Shown here one piece after another: positions 33,801 through 44,091 of a stretch of 64,000 nucleotides of DNA. Location of the stretch: the NCBI GenBank assembly GCA_023627715.1, contig JAMAHW010000085.1, forward strand, positions 1 to 64,000, in the 5' to 3' direction. The translations under genes were made by a program, and so were the position numbers. The DNA is from Periconia sp. R9002 (lineage: Eukaryota > Ascomycota > Dothideomycetes > Pleosporales > Periconiaceae). Within the stretch, counting starts at the first letter, position 1; the number at the start of each line of letters is the position of its first letter. The notes under the pieces are model-generated. The model worked only from the letters and a program-made list of their open reading frames with translations, had not been told where the DNA came from and did no database searches.

Positions 33801-34501
33801 TATATAACATTGCGATGATAAAGTTCCTTACTAACATATTAATATATATTATCCTCCCTCTCTCTTCTTAAGCACTAGCTTATGGCAGCCTAATTAATGT
33901 TACTGTCAGCTTAATCATCATTTGGTAATAGGCAATCGTTCGTGGGGAAATGGAGCGTGCTTAGGTCTGTCGCCAATGCTTAGCATAGTGTAATCCATAC
34001 AGGCGAATATTAGTGCATCTCGAAAATTAAGCTAGTTTAATAGAAGGGAACATCTGAGCCACATAATTATCCCGACATAACCTATAGCCACCGGGCACAC
34101 AAGAAAGAGGCCTTGCAGATAGGGGGAATGTTATAAGACCTATGTGTATCTGTGTATCAACAATACGATCGCACGCTAATATATGCATCCTCGCCACTCC
34201 TCAAAGCCTAGCACTATCCTTTATCGTCAATTAAATCAACGTAGACATGCATTCTTGGTCATAAGTTCATAGAGATGATTTATCTGCCAGTGGATGTACT
34301 CTGTTAGGAAGTCCACACAGATTTGATTTCAACAAATATGATATTTGCACGGTATAGTAGTGTATCCAACCTCTCAATTCAAACCTATCTGATCTCGAAA
34401 AGTGCTTAATCGCCATCACGGCGTACAAGTTTCTGCTACAGTCCCACCACTAAAATCTACATGGTCTTCTAAGACTTCAGTCCACCAACAAACAATGCGT
34501 C
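33801..34501. other. AT-rich spacer between PKS remnant and peptide gene
   Basis: AT-rich, with no open frame of interest. It covers the 3' flank of the repeat-peptide gene on the minus strand. Confidence 0.4.
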
Positions 34502-34953
34502 TCACTCTTCTTCTCCAGGGTTAAAGATTTCCGCACCCCCAGCCCCAGTATACTCCACTATATGGGAATCAGTATTTAATCAAGATATGGGATTATCTGC
34601 AGTAAGTACTCACCATGAGGAGTTCAGTCTCGGGCTTCAACAACTCCAGGATTGAGGATGTTCACGCCGCCAGCCCCAGTATACTCGACTGTATCGGAAT
34701 CAGTATATAATACATATGTGGGGTCATCTGCAGCAAGTAATCACCATGGGGAGTTGAGTCTCGGGCTTCAACAACTCCAGGATTGAGGATGTTCACGCCG
34801 CCAGCCCCAGTATATTCCACTGTATCGGAATCAGTGTCTAATAAATATGTGGGATTATCTGAAGTAAGTACTCACCATGGGGAGTTGAGTCTCGAGTTTC
34901 AACCACTCCAGGATTGAGGATGTTCACGCCGCCAGCCCCAGTATATTCCACCA
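34502..34953 (-). repeat. Tandem exon-intron array, unit 131 bp, four repeat exons
   Basis: On the minus strand, repeat exons of 78, 75 and 75 nt plus a shortened last exon of 56 nt are separated by three introns of exactly 56 nt each (34820-34875, 34689-34744, 34558-34613). Unit length is 131 bp. Every exon is bounded by phase-1 introns, so units can be added or lost without changing frame. The two central units are the most alike. Confidence 0.85.
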
Positions 34954-35109
34954 CTGTCTCAGTATCAGTCTTCGTGGATCCTTGACAATTCCCTTAGGCA
35001 ACAAACACTTACCGGGTTGAGAGGCTTGATTAGCCGCAACTGGTGCGGCTGCAGTTTGGGCAGCGTAAAGCCATGCCACACTAACAAAAAGAGATAGGAC
35101 TCTGACCAT
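34624..35109 (-). CDS. Secreted repeat-peptide precursor, candidate RiPP (dikaritin-like) precursor
   Basis: The ATG at 35109 opens a signal peptide (MVRVLSLFVSVAWLYAAQTA, cleavage probably near AAA-PV). Exon 1 (35013-35109) ends after NQASQP; a 59-nt GTAAGT..CAG intron leads to repeat exons 34876-34953, 34745-34819 and 34614-34688. Each encodes a copy starting VEYTGAGGVNILNPG, continuing GVVE(T/A)RD and ending DSTPH in copies 1 and 2. In copy 3 the Ser codon of that end is TGA (34624-34626), so the product stops at 104 residues. An unused fourth exon (34502-34557) would encode VEYTGAGGAEIFNPGEEE plus a stop. The plan (signal peptide plus near-identical Tyr-containing repeats, beside a UstYa gene) is that of dikaritin RiPP precursors. 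Unlike UstA or GigA there are no KR sites between repeats. A RiPP role is inference. Confidence 0.7.
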
Positions 35110-36527
35110 GGTGAAAGTAAAGATTCGCTGAAGAGAGGTGATCCAAGGGGGCAGGCAGTGATGAGAATAAAGATGCAGTTCAATTCTCTTGGGCAGACAG
35201 CATTGATTTGGGAGATTCGAAGTAGTATAAATACCTCGCTCAAGGGCTGAATAAGAATGATCAAAGACTGTGCGACTGCAGGAGTGAGAGGGTCGTGCCG
35301 TGTGTGTCTCAGCCAACTAGTCTGAAGTAAGCAATCTGCAAGCTTCGTCACCAATAGACTTCTCCGCCATCATCCTAGGCAGGTCACGGAGTGTGTACAG
35401 GTTTGATGAAACTCTCGCTTGCACTTCCAGTTTCCGGTTTTTGCACACCACTCAGCGTTCATCCCACGCTCACTCCGGTCTCGCTTCGTAGAGGCCTTTA
35501 CTCAGACTATTCTAGCTTCACCAGGTAGTTTGACAGGCTCACGCGTTTCCACAACCGCACTAAAGCATACACGGCTGACAAAAACTACTCTCATCTAGGG
35601 ATACATTTTGTTAGGTGGGACAAGGGTGAGCGTTGGGATGAAAAATTGCAGCTTGCAAAAAACGGCAACCGAAAATGCAAGCGAGTGTATATCATGTAGT
35701 AAAGGAAGTAGCAACCAATTCACCATCCGCCCAGCGTCCAGAGGTAAAACAATTAGCATTTTCAAGTATCTGTGACAATATACTTCTCCGCCGCCGCGCC
35801 AGTCGAGTTATTGAGTGGTAGTAGTAGTAGTGTAAAATTACCGTCCTATCAGAGCACTGTTCAACCGAATAGGTAAAAATTGGATTGCTTATCACTGTCA
35901 AGCACTAAAAATTGAGTTGTTTTCTGCCGTACCCCGGACCGTACGCCGTGCCACACATTAGTTGCAGAATTCTAGCGCTATGTACCTGAACGGACCACCC
36001 GAGCTGAATGTCGCATAAGCATCAGCGAATCAGAAGGCTAAGATTCCAAGCTGCCAAGACCCCATCGTCAGGATCAGTCTACCCTCAAACCCTCACGGTC
36101 CGATTCATCTATCAAAAGTCATGCTAGCATTGCTACTACAGTCAGCTTGCTTCGTAACCTTTAGTCAGATTGGCCACTTGTGAGTATGAACTTCGGGCCA
36201 CCAAACTGAATTGGGACATTCAGCTACGTAGCAATAGGCGCAGAGCGACTGTTCAGCGTGGTACGGGCAGCCGAATCTCCAGCTCTTATCTTGCTCGGGC
36301 CTGTATTAGCTGTCAGATTCCACGAATCGTGTACGGGGGCTTGTCGGGGTTGGAAACAGTTCGGGGAATAACAAACTGATACAATGTTGGATCATTATTT
36401 AGCAAACGCGAAAGATCAACTGGGCAGAGTCTACGAGGATTTCGCGAAAACTCTTCACATTTCATCCGTCTCACCAGAGTTCCTCACGCCTTCCTCTAAG
36501 CATCTGCGCTCATCTTGAATCATAGAA
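35110..36527. other. Shared divergent promoter of peptide gene and UstYa gene
   Basis: 1.4 kb between two divergent genes. A TATA-like element (TATTTATA read on the minus strand) at 35226-35233 lies 117 bp before the peptide start. A (gta) run at 35818-35831 is present. I see no third gene. A shared promoter would fit co-expression. Confidence 0.45.
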
Positions 36528-37491
36528 ATGTTCACCTCTATGACCCGCTCTTATCAGCAGGTCAGCAAAGGAGAGAATATTGAAGGAGAAGATGAGTTCT
36601 ACTTCGGCAAACATACTGTTACACTGTCGCAGCAAATACAACAATGGAGAGTCTTATTTTGTTTATCATTTGTCAATGTTATCCTATTTCTATCTACTTT
36701 TGCATTATGGAGATCGATATTCTCTCACAGGAGCTATTCACCCCATGAGCTTTCTGCGTATTGTAAGTCCGAACAATCCAGACTTCGTACAGGCCTTAGA
36801 CTGATTCATCCTCAAGCTCCCTTACTCGGCAAGATACCGGTGCGCGACGATAAAATAAATGGTACCTTTTGGCCTCAAAACCCGCCTTCCGTATTCCAGC
36901 AACCTCCAAGCCCTGCTGTGGATGCCGCTTGGAAGCGCGTAGGAAACCTCTTTCCCATACCAATCAACGCTTCCGACATCATGAAGAGCGGCAAAAATCC
37001 GGAGGAGTGCTTTATATATCCTCCCGAGTTAGTTGGTGGCCAGAGCGATGTTTATCAAGGAATGGTAGACGTCTTTCACCAGATCCATTGCTTAGATATG
37101 TTTCGTAGGCAATTCTGGAGTGATTACTATGGTGATCTGCGTAAATCGTTAGTATACTTGCATACAAGTTCCCTAAGAAGTGGACTGACTGTCACATAGA
37201 CCCAACGGAACCCTTTTTACAGTCGAGGCTCATATGCTTCACTGCCAGTATCTACTTCTGCAGACGCTCATGTGTCATGCTGACTTAGAGCTGATTACAT
37301 TCAATAAGGTTGAGGGGGTGTTTGGACCATTTGCAGACTTTAGTGTACAGAAAAAATGTCGGGACTTTGAGAGCCTACTCGAGTGGCAAGAGGCGAACCA
37401 GATTCTTATACCTGATAGTATGCGAGAGGAGACAAGTCCAGGTATCAAAGAGTTGCCGGCAATTGGTAACAGTCTGCCGTTTCCAGGTTAA
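36528..37491 (+). CDS. UstYa-family (DUF3328) oxidase-like protein, 293 aa
   Basis: Two exons: 36528-37140 and 37223-37491. The donor GTAAAT and acceptor TTTACAG give 882 coding bases in frame; the donor choice is the less certain part. A cytosolic N-terminus is followed by one membrane segment (LFCLSFVNVILFLSTFALW), then a lumenal domain. Both HxxHC motifs that define the family are present: VFHQIHCLDMFRR and EAHMLHCQYLLLQTLMCHAD. UstYa-type proteins act on RiPP precursors (oxidative Tyr cyclisation in ustiloxin, phomopsin, asperipin and victorin-type pathways) and on some non-ribosomal products, and bind copper through these His residues in studied members. It is intact and divergent from the repeat-peptide gene 1.4 kb away, the obvious partner. 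Confidence 0.85.
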
Positions 37492-38639
37492 CTTGTGCTT
37501 TTATTTTCGTAGTTGTATTTTAAGCTAGCTGAAAGAATACATTATGGAAAGTGTTTAGGAGACGCATTTAAGAATCATGGTGAATATTATGAGTCGGCTA
37601 TTGCCTGGATAACGTTAATTCAAGGACGCCAAAGTTCGGGACACCTGAGGGGAGCGATGTAGATTTACTAGATTCACCCTCACCTCAACGGACGCAAGAG
37701 CAAAGGTAGCAAAGAGGGAAGAAGCGAGGTAGAAAAAGTGAGAGTTCTAGTCCTTTCACAAGGAAAATTTATCTTATGCAGCGACAATTGGATAATCTTA
37801 TTGAAGAACGTGCTTCAGGCAATCTACGCCAGCTATATGGTCTGATTTGTCTGTTTCTATCTGCGCATTATTGAAGGGGAAAGATTCTAGATAGATAGGT
37901 CTCTAATACAGGCGGATTAAGCTGTAGACGTAGACGTAGGCAGTGTAAGTGACAGGGATATTAGCATAGAGAGTTAGGGTAACATTAGTGAAATAGAAGG
38001 TAGTGTTAATAGTAATAGCGAAATTATAGTACTGCAGCGACAGCCGCGTAGAGATGTACTAGCTAATAAAATAAAACACGCCCGTAAGCTATTTACGTAG
38101 AAGGATAATTAGAAGGCGCTAGTAATATAGCTATAGCTTTCGCTAGGTAGTAGTACTAGAGCTATACCTTGCTAACTTTATTTATTCTTATAGGCTTTAG
38201 CAGTAATAAGTTTTTAATTAAGGTAGTTTAATATCTTACTATACTAGGTATTAACACTTAGACAAAATACTTATACACTATAAAGAAGTTCTTATATATC
38301 TACTAGCGTAGTGTACTGCGTTTAAGTACTAGCAGCTAAAAAGATTTTACCTACTGCTAAGCGCAATAAATAGACGGAAGAAGACTGTAAGGTATTTTTA
38401 TAAATATATAAGAAGTATCTAGCAGACGGCTTATATAGTCTAATAAGTATAATGCTAAGTGTACTTACGTACAGTAAACACGCAGCGCTAAAAGAAGGAA
38501 ATACTAGTAACGTGTATTAGTCGCCTAACAAGATAATCTTTTATCTTAGCGGCTAGCTAATCGTGATGGAGCGTAGTGTGCTGGGTAGTGGCTTGTATGA
38601 CTACATCTGGAGTAACAAGCAAGGGGTGTGGAATACTGA
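37492..38639. mobile_element. AT-rich, RIP-like degraded transposon block
   Basis: From about 37880 to 38560 the sequence is rich in TpA steps and stop codons in all frames (tagtaatatagctatagc and similar). This is the look of repeat-induced point mutation on an old transposon. The start (37640-37880) keeps some coding-like text (SDVDLLDSPSPQRTQEQ and IYLMQRQLDNLIEERASG) that I cannot assign. No terminal repeats are visible. Confidence 0.5.
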
Positions 38640-38910
38640 CCGACTCAAAAGGGTGCTGAGGCGGGAGACAGGCAAGCGACTTGGCGTGGAGCTGAATAGG
38701 CCAGACTAGCGTTACACAGCTGTGGGAATGGTGCGGGTGCAAGTGGGTGAGTCGTTTGGGAAGGGATATCAAGATGAGGTTGGCGAGGTGGATGAAGCTG
38801 AGGTGGATGACAACGAGGAGGCTTTGTTTGAGCTGCACACTCAATATGAGGGTTCTGGTATGAGATCAAGAGCCACTGCTTATGATGTAAGCTCGTATAC
38901 CGAATTTTAG
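38640..38910 (+). pseudogene. Fragment of a repeated fungal helicase-type ORF
   Basis: Encodes RRETGKRLGVELNRPD, a TAG, then RYTAVGMVRVQVGESFGKGY and QDEVGEVDEAEVDDNEEAL. I recall this acidic stretch from large repeated RecQ-helicase/C2H2-type ORFs in subtelomeric and transposon-rich parts of ascomycete genomes. It borders the AT-rich block and is broken by a stop. Confidence in the exact family is moderate. Confidence 0.45.
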
Positions 38911-39884
38911 CAGGGTTTGTTGGAAATTTCACAGTTGACTCTGGTAAACGCGCATTGCTCCTCATCAAGGGCCGCTTAATTTATAAAATTGCTGTAAAAG
39001 ACTGACAAAAACATGACCAACCCAAAAATTCGGATTCTTTTTAATATACAAAATTCATGGGTGGGACCATCTCGATTTTCTCAATTGTCCATCATTCTTG
39101 ATTGGAGTTGTTGGCAATGCAGAGCAAATTGTATGTTCTGGTACATCGGTACCTCATACCAACATCAAAAATGAAATCCGACGGGATAGTCAAAACTTCT
39201 TCGAAAAGTAATTTGGAGGAACTTTAAATAGCTTGCGCGATCTTAGCATAACGAAACATCTTCGTGTCCTTACCCATAATCAATCAACAATGCCATCAAA
39301 GCTACCGTGTCTATGTATTACCGACATCAGCACTCATGATTCTGTTGTCATTCTCTTCAGACAACATATCATTGTGCGTGTATTCATTCAGGATCTTTGC
39401 ATTCTTAAGATGCGAGCGGTCTGGTTAGCATAGAAAGTAAATGAAGGCGCATAATAAAATATTAATTCCTTTTATCTTGACTCCAGACAACAACTGTGCT
39501 TGCTGCTAGGTTTACTTAAACCTTACTAAGACATTTGGAGGGCTATGGATGGACATTAGCGGCTGTATTGGATTTATTACCGAGCTAGGAGATACCGCTT
39601 TGCCAGACTCCGTAAGACACATAGGTAGATACATATTTATGCGATCTCCCACTTCCTCATGTGACTGGAAGGTCATGATGCTTCGGCGTCGGCGCCAGGA
39701 CCGGCGGGGAAAGTGCGGGGAAGGTGCGGGGATGCTAACTGAGAAAGGAATAGTCTGCTGCCCGGGCAAATGTGCTGCCGAGGTGCATGACTAGGTACAT
39801 ACATTGATATGAAGGTACGTAGGCACGGTAGGGTCAAAGACTGACACGTGTAGTACTCCGGGTACTAAGCTTTTTCGTTCTGTC
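38911..39884. other. Intergenic, no gene recognised
   Basis: No recognisable product. A GC-rich patch lies at 39680-39740. The segment tagtactccgggtacta at 39852-39868 resembles the palindrome in the dispersed repeat at 25.78 kb. Confidence 0.35.
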
Positions 39885-40150
39885 TATCGCGAGTATCCAA
39901 CTCTGCGACGCAAGTCCCGCTGCGATAAGATCTATCCATGCGAGCCCCCAACACTACCTGCGTCTATTCCCGAAGAACGCGCTTTTCGAACAGGGCATGT
40001 AGAGCACCTCGAAAGGCGCTGTCGACATTTGGAGGCAAGGAATAAGGTGTGTGCCAACAAACTGGCTAGAGCCAGAGCGCATGTTACGGCATCAGTGGAC
40101 CCTGCTACCTCGTCAGCCGTATCTAGGCCGCTGGCCGAGGATGACTGACA
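39885..40150 (+). pseudogene. Remnant of a Zn2Cys6 transcription factor DNA-binding domain
   Basis: The sequence gives LRRKSRCDKIYPCE, then after a frame change TTCVYSRRTRF, then HVEHLERRCRHLEARNK. This is the RRRKSRCDxxxPC....C.YS order of a fungal Zn2Cys6 domain plus its coiled-coil dimerisation helix. The first Cys pair is damaged and at least two frameshifts are present. There is no regulatory domain downstream. A dead pathway regulator would fit the dead PKS nearby. Confidence 0.6.
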
Positions 40151-40372
40151 CCCGGAGCTGTCGATCTACACCTATATTTGACCCGGATAAGTCAATCGGT
40201 ATTTAGTCCAAATTTATGACGCATGAAGTCAGGAGCTTTACAGGATCGTGGAGTGCAAGTTGGCAATGGCTAACAGTACATATCTATCGATAAGCCGGTT
40301 AGGATTTTAAACACTGAGTATTCCCTTCCGGCAGCTATCTAATCGTTTATCTATAGGTTACTCACTCTGGAC

Positions 40373-42315
40373 ATGCGTCTTCGTCACACTATCTCTGTGT
40401 ATGCCTCATGGGTCCACTTAATCTCTGCAGCAATTGTTACCACGTCCGAAACGGCCAATCGTTGCAAAAGTTTTGTACCTTCTCTTCCTGCATCGGAGTC
40501 ACGGTTTTTCAACTCAAGCTATGTTGAGGCAGGCGGATTGATCATCGGCCTTACAGGGCAGACCAATCAATTTCCATTTTGCAGGGTGTACATGCAAGTA
40601 GCATATGCCAATAATGACACGCTCAACTACGAAGTTTGGCTTCCGGATAATGCATCGTACAATAACAGATTCATGGTCGTTGGTAAGCTTTGCCCAGTCT
40701 CTCACCAATTACATATGCAACCAGCGCGTTTGATAGATTTACATGTTAACAAACCATTCACCTACACAGGTAATAGTGGAATGGCAGGTGCAATTGATAC
40801 TTGGAACCTAATGCTGCAGTTAAACTCCGGGTTTGCGGTAGCAGGCGGCGACTCTGGTCACTTGGCATCGTTGAATAACAACGGCAGTGGCGCGCCTGGT
40901 GTTTACCTTCCATACCTTCACGATACGGATCAAGTCAAGGCATGGATACATGACTCCATTTCTATTTTCACGCCGCATGCGAAGGCACTCGTGGAAAAGT
41001 ACTATGGTGATACACCACGCCATGCTTATTATTACGGCTGTTCAACGGGAGGGGCCCAAGCCTTTGCGCTAGCACAGTATCATCCAGATCTATTCGACGG
41101 CATAGTAGCAGGTAGTCCAGGTAATTGGTACTCACACCTCGCACTCTCGTTTCTTTGGAACGCAAAAAAGACCCAGGTAAGCCGACTTGAGATGTTTTCA
41201 TCTTGGATGTCAATAGTCATATTATTAAAACCTCGCTCCTAGAACGATGGCCACCTTGATCAACCGACTCTCGACTTTATCACATCAGCCGTCCTCGACC
41301 ACTGCGACTCCCTTGATAACGTCACTGACCGCGTCCTCGAAAACCCTCTTAACTGCAAATTCGATATCGCCACCCTGGCCTGCCCTCCTTCGTTTCCCTC
41401 TCATCCCGTGAATGTAACAACCTGCCTTACCCCCGCCCAACTAGCCGCTGCAAAAGCGATTTATGACGGGCCGGGTGCGGCCGTTTATCCGGGATTCTCA
41501 TTAGGTTCCGAGACGCAGTGGGCACTGCAGGAGGGGTCGCTGTCCAATGCATTCACGGTGCCGATTTTGCAGAATCTGGTATACGATGATCTTGCCTATA
41601 ACGCCACGACGTTCCACTGGGACAAGAACATTGCCGACGTAGATGATAAGGCTGGAAGGTTGATTGACGCGATAGAATTGGATCTTAGCAAGTTTCGGTC
41701 AAAGGGTGGGAAGATGATTGTTTTCCAAGGTGAGTACCAATTCCTGCATCCAATCCTTTGAGCCCGTGAAGTACAGTAGTGGTTGAGCTTGAAAATGTGG
41801 ATCGGCTTATATGAAGGTCCAAAGATGAATCAAACAAAATTTGTGAAAATAGACTAACTATATTTGTAGGTTGGGCGGACCCCTACAACGCCGCGGTTTG
41901 GCCCATTCAGCACCTCCGCCAAATACAGTCCGCTATTGGCGGTAAGCAACACGATGTTTCAGATTTCTTCAACTTGTTCATGATTTCTGGTATGTTTTTC
42001 TAATTGGTCTCCCGGTATTTGCCCACATCTTCTATTTTAGCATTAAAATACTCTGGTTCGCCGCTAACGAGACACACACTTGTAGGAGGAGGCCACTGTG
42101 GCGCGGCCTCGTCATATCCGCAGGTCCCGGCTACCTATCACACGATCCCAAAGCTTATCACGTGGGTTGAGCAGGGCCACAAACCCGCATTTATTGAGAG
42201 CAGCGACCCACCCGACAATAGTAACAGGACCAGGAAGCTTTGCCCTTGGCCACAGACAGCCAGCTGGGATAAAATGGGAGATGTAGAGAGCTCAGAGAGT
42301 TGGGTGTGTATGTGA
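40373..42315 (+). CDS. Secreted tannase / feruloyl esterase family protein, 517 aa
   Basis: Five exons: 40373-40682, 40770-41176, 41243-41729, 41870-41989 and 42086-42315, 1554 coding bases, all GT..AG. A hydrophobic N-terminus suggests secretion. The nucleophile motif is YYYGCSTGGAQAF (Ser in CSTGG), the Asp is in GWADPYN and the His in GGGHCGAA. The Cys residues beside the Ser and His (GCS, HC) are the pair that forms the characteristic disulfide joining the catalytic residues in this family. LNYEVWLPDNASYNNRFMVV is the usual start of the domain. Such enzymes cleave ester bonds in gallotannins or feruloylated plant cell walls. No lesion seen. Confidence 0.85.
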
Positions 42316-43437
42316 TACTCAGAAATAGAGGTGTGAGGAAAGCAACTATGTAGATTCATGACTGTAATGTAAAATTCGGTAATTGCAACTGCAGAATACT
42401 AGATTTCAGTTCTGAACGAAGAGAGGAAAAAGCGATCTCGCAACAATACAAGGTATATTTCTGAGCCCGATACATTATAGTCTAAGTAGTATCCTTTGAG
42501 AAGGCATAGAGGACAGCTGAGACCTCAACAGCTATGTGAATAATCGCAAGAGGCTGGATACGCTGACTGTATATATTTCAACAAGACTACCTTAGTTAGA
42601 AACCTCTTTTTGCCTTTAACCGATGAAATGATGGCCGCAGGAACATAACGCTCATCAATCTGCATTCATCCACCTGATTTCCAGTGATGAACAAGCTTTT
42701 ACGTTTTACATAAAACCTCAGCTGTACCATTCTAGTCGATGCGAGAAGCGTGAGACTCTTGATTCTTGAGTTTTTTGTAAGGTATCCCTTGTAATGCAGC
42801 ACAAATATCCCTTACTCAGGTCCAGCTTAGGATGGCGGCAATGTCTGGGAAACCATATTGAAGAAACTTTAATCGGAATCATGATTGCGGACTTCGTTTC
42901 CATGTTCATACTCATACCGGTAAAAGATGTGAATTTCAAGAACAGTCGAGGTGCATGGGAAGCTCTCAGCAACAAAGACAACATTCGAAGTCCTTCGACT
43001 CAATTAAACAAAAAAGACAATGTTCAGTGAATACAGGCCTATGATATTTTGAGAGAAAGTTGTGGAAAGACCAAGACAACTATGTTAGAGATTTATGCCA
43101 TGTAGAAGTGGAGCAGAGTGTAGCGCTATAAGACCACGTCATTCACATTTCTTTTATTTACATCTAGGAGCGGCGCGGTATATGAGAACTGAGAATAAAA
43201 GAGTGGACTCTATATTGAAAAAGAGAAAACAGAGAAGATAATATATACGGTGAAGAAGGGAAAAACGCAAAACAATGTATGGATGCGGGAGAAGCGGTAA
43301 GATAAAAAGGAACGGAAAGAAGGGCAACAGGAAAATCAGATGCATGCAGGAGGGCCATCCGTTACTCGGGAGGAGTGTTCAGGAAAACCCAGCCGTCACA
43401 ACTGGAAGTGAAGCCAATAAAACGTGACATTTCTCAT
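42316..43437. other. Convergent intergenic region, AT-rich
   Basis: Between the 3' ends of the esterase and PUD-like genes. Short open frames here have no family match. Confidence 0.4.
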
Positions 43438-44091
43438 TCAAGCATGCTCAGCCTCGACCCATTTGGTCGAAGTGACAGTTTTCGAGGTACCGGAGGGGGA
43501 CTTGAAAGTAATGGTGTTATCGGCATTGATGACAATAGTTGTGATCTCGCCCGCATCTTCCTTTCGCAAGATGTGCTGCTTAAATCCGTCCGTCTTCTCT
43601 TCGTTGAAAAGGACATCGCACATGGCCTTGGACACGATTTGCGCTACTTTGGACGCAGGAAGCAGCGCTGGGTTGGACCCTTTGGCAGCTTTGATGGCGG
43701 CCTTGATGAGCGTTGGGGCCGCGCTCTCGAGGAAGTCGATGATATTGCGGAAGTTGGTTGGGTCCGAATACCACATCAAGAGTTGGTTGGGTCGCACCGA
43801 GTCGGCTTGCTTGCGGTGATAGGTTATCAACCACCAGTCGCGGCCGAGGGTCAAGAAACCCGTGTTGTATTCTACTTGGTGAATCATCGGAGACGTAGCA
43901 CCGGGCTGAATGTCACTAAACTCAGCTTGATTTTTGTAGTTGTCGCTGTACTTGTGGGAGATGGTTGCGCCGCTGATAGTGTCGGGAGTGTTGTTCTGAA
44001 TCGTGACATACGCCGTGCGTTTGTCGACACACAGGGCAAGCGGAAGCCAGCAGAGAACAACTAGGAGTTTAGAGATGCTGGAGAAGTGCAT
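43438..44091 (-). CDS. Secreted protein resembling fungal PUD (up-regulated in daf-2) domain proteins, 217 aa
   Basis: Intronless, starting at the ATG at 44091. A signal peptide (MHFSSISKLLVVLCWLPLALC) is followed by RTAYVTIQNNTPDTISGATI, SHKYSDNYKN, HQVEYNTGFLTLGRDWWLI and FRNIIDFLESAAPTLIKAAI. A beta-rich core starting with xVTVxNxTxxxIxxVxVxHKYS and a DWWxI segment are what I remember of fungal proteins with the PUD1/2 (daf-2 up-regulated) domain. The function is unknown; family members are small beta-sandwich proteins. The frame is intact and composition is normal for a secreted protein. The family call is an inference. Confidence 0.65.
   Translation of the reverse strand: MHFSSISKLLVVLCWLPLALCVDKRTAYVTIQNNTPDTISGATISHKYSDNYKNQAEFSDIQPGATSPMIHQVEYNTGFLTLGRDWWLITYHRKQADSVRPNQLLMWYSDPTNFRNIIDFLESAAPTLIKAAIKAAKGSNPALLPASKVAQIVSKAMCDVLFNEEKTDGFKQHILRKEDAGEITTIVINADNTITFKSPSGTSKTVTSTKWVEAEHA

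Noticed and set aside
34502..34953. Interpretation of the 131-bp array as a non-coding minisatellite
   Set aside because: Each unit keeps donor, branch, acceptor and reading frame, and the array follows a signal-peptide exon in frame.
34924..35354. Longer frames reaching upstream of the repeat-peptide start
   Set aside because: The extra N-terminal part lies before a clear signal peptide at MVRVLSLF and looks like 5' leader; the frames also read through the first intron.
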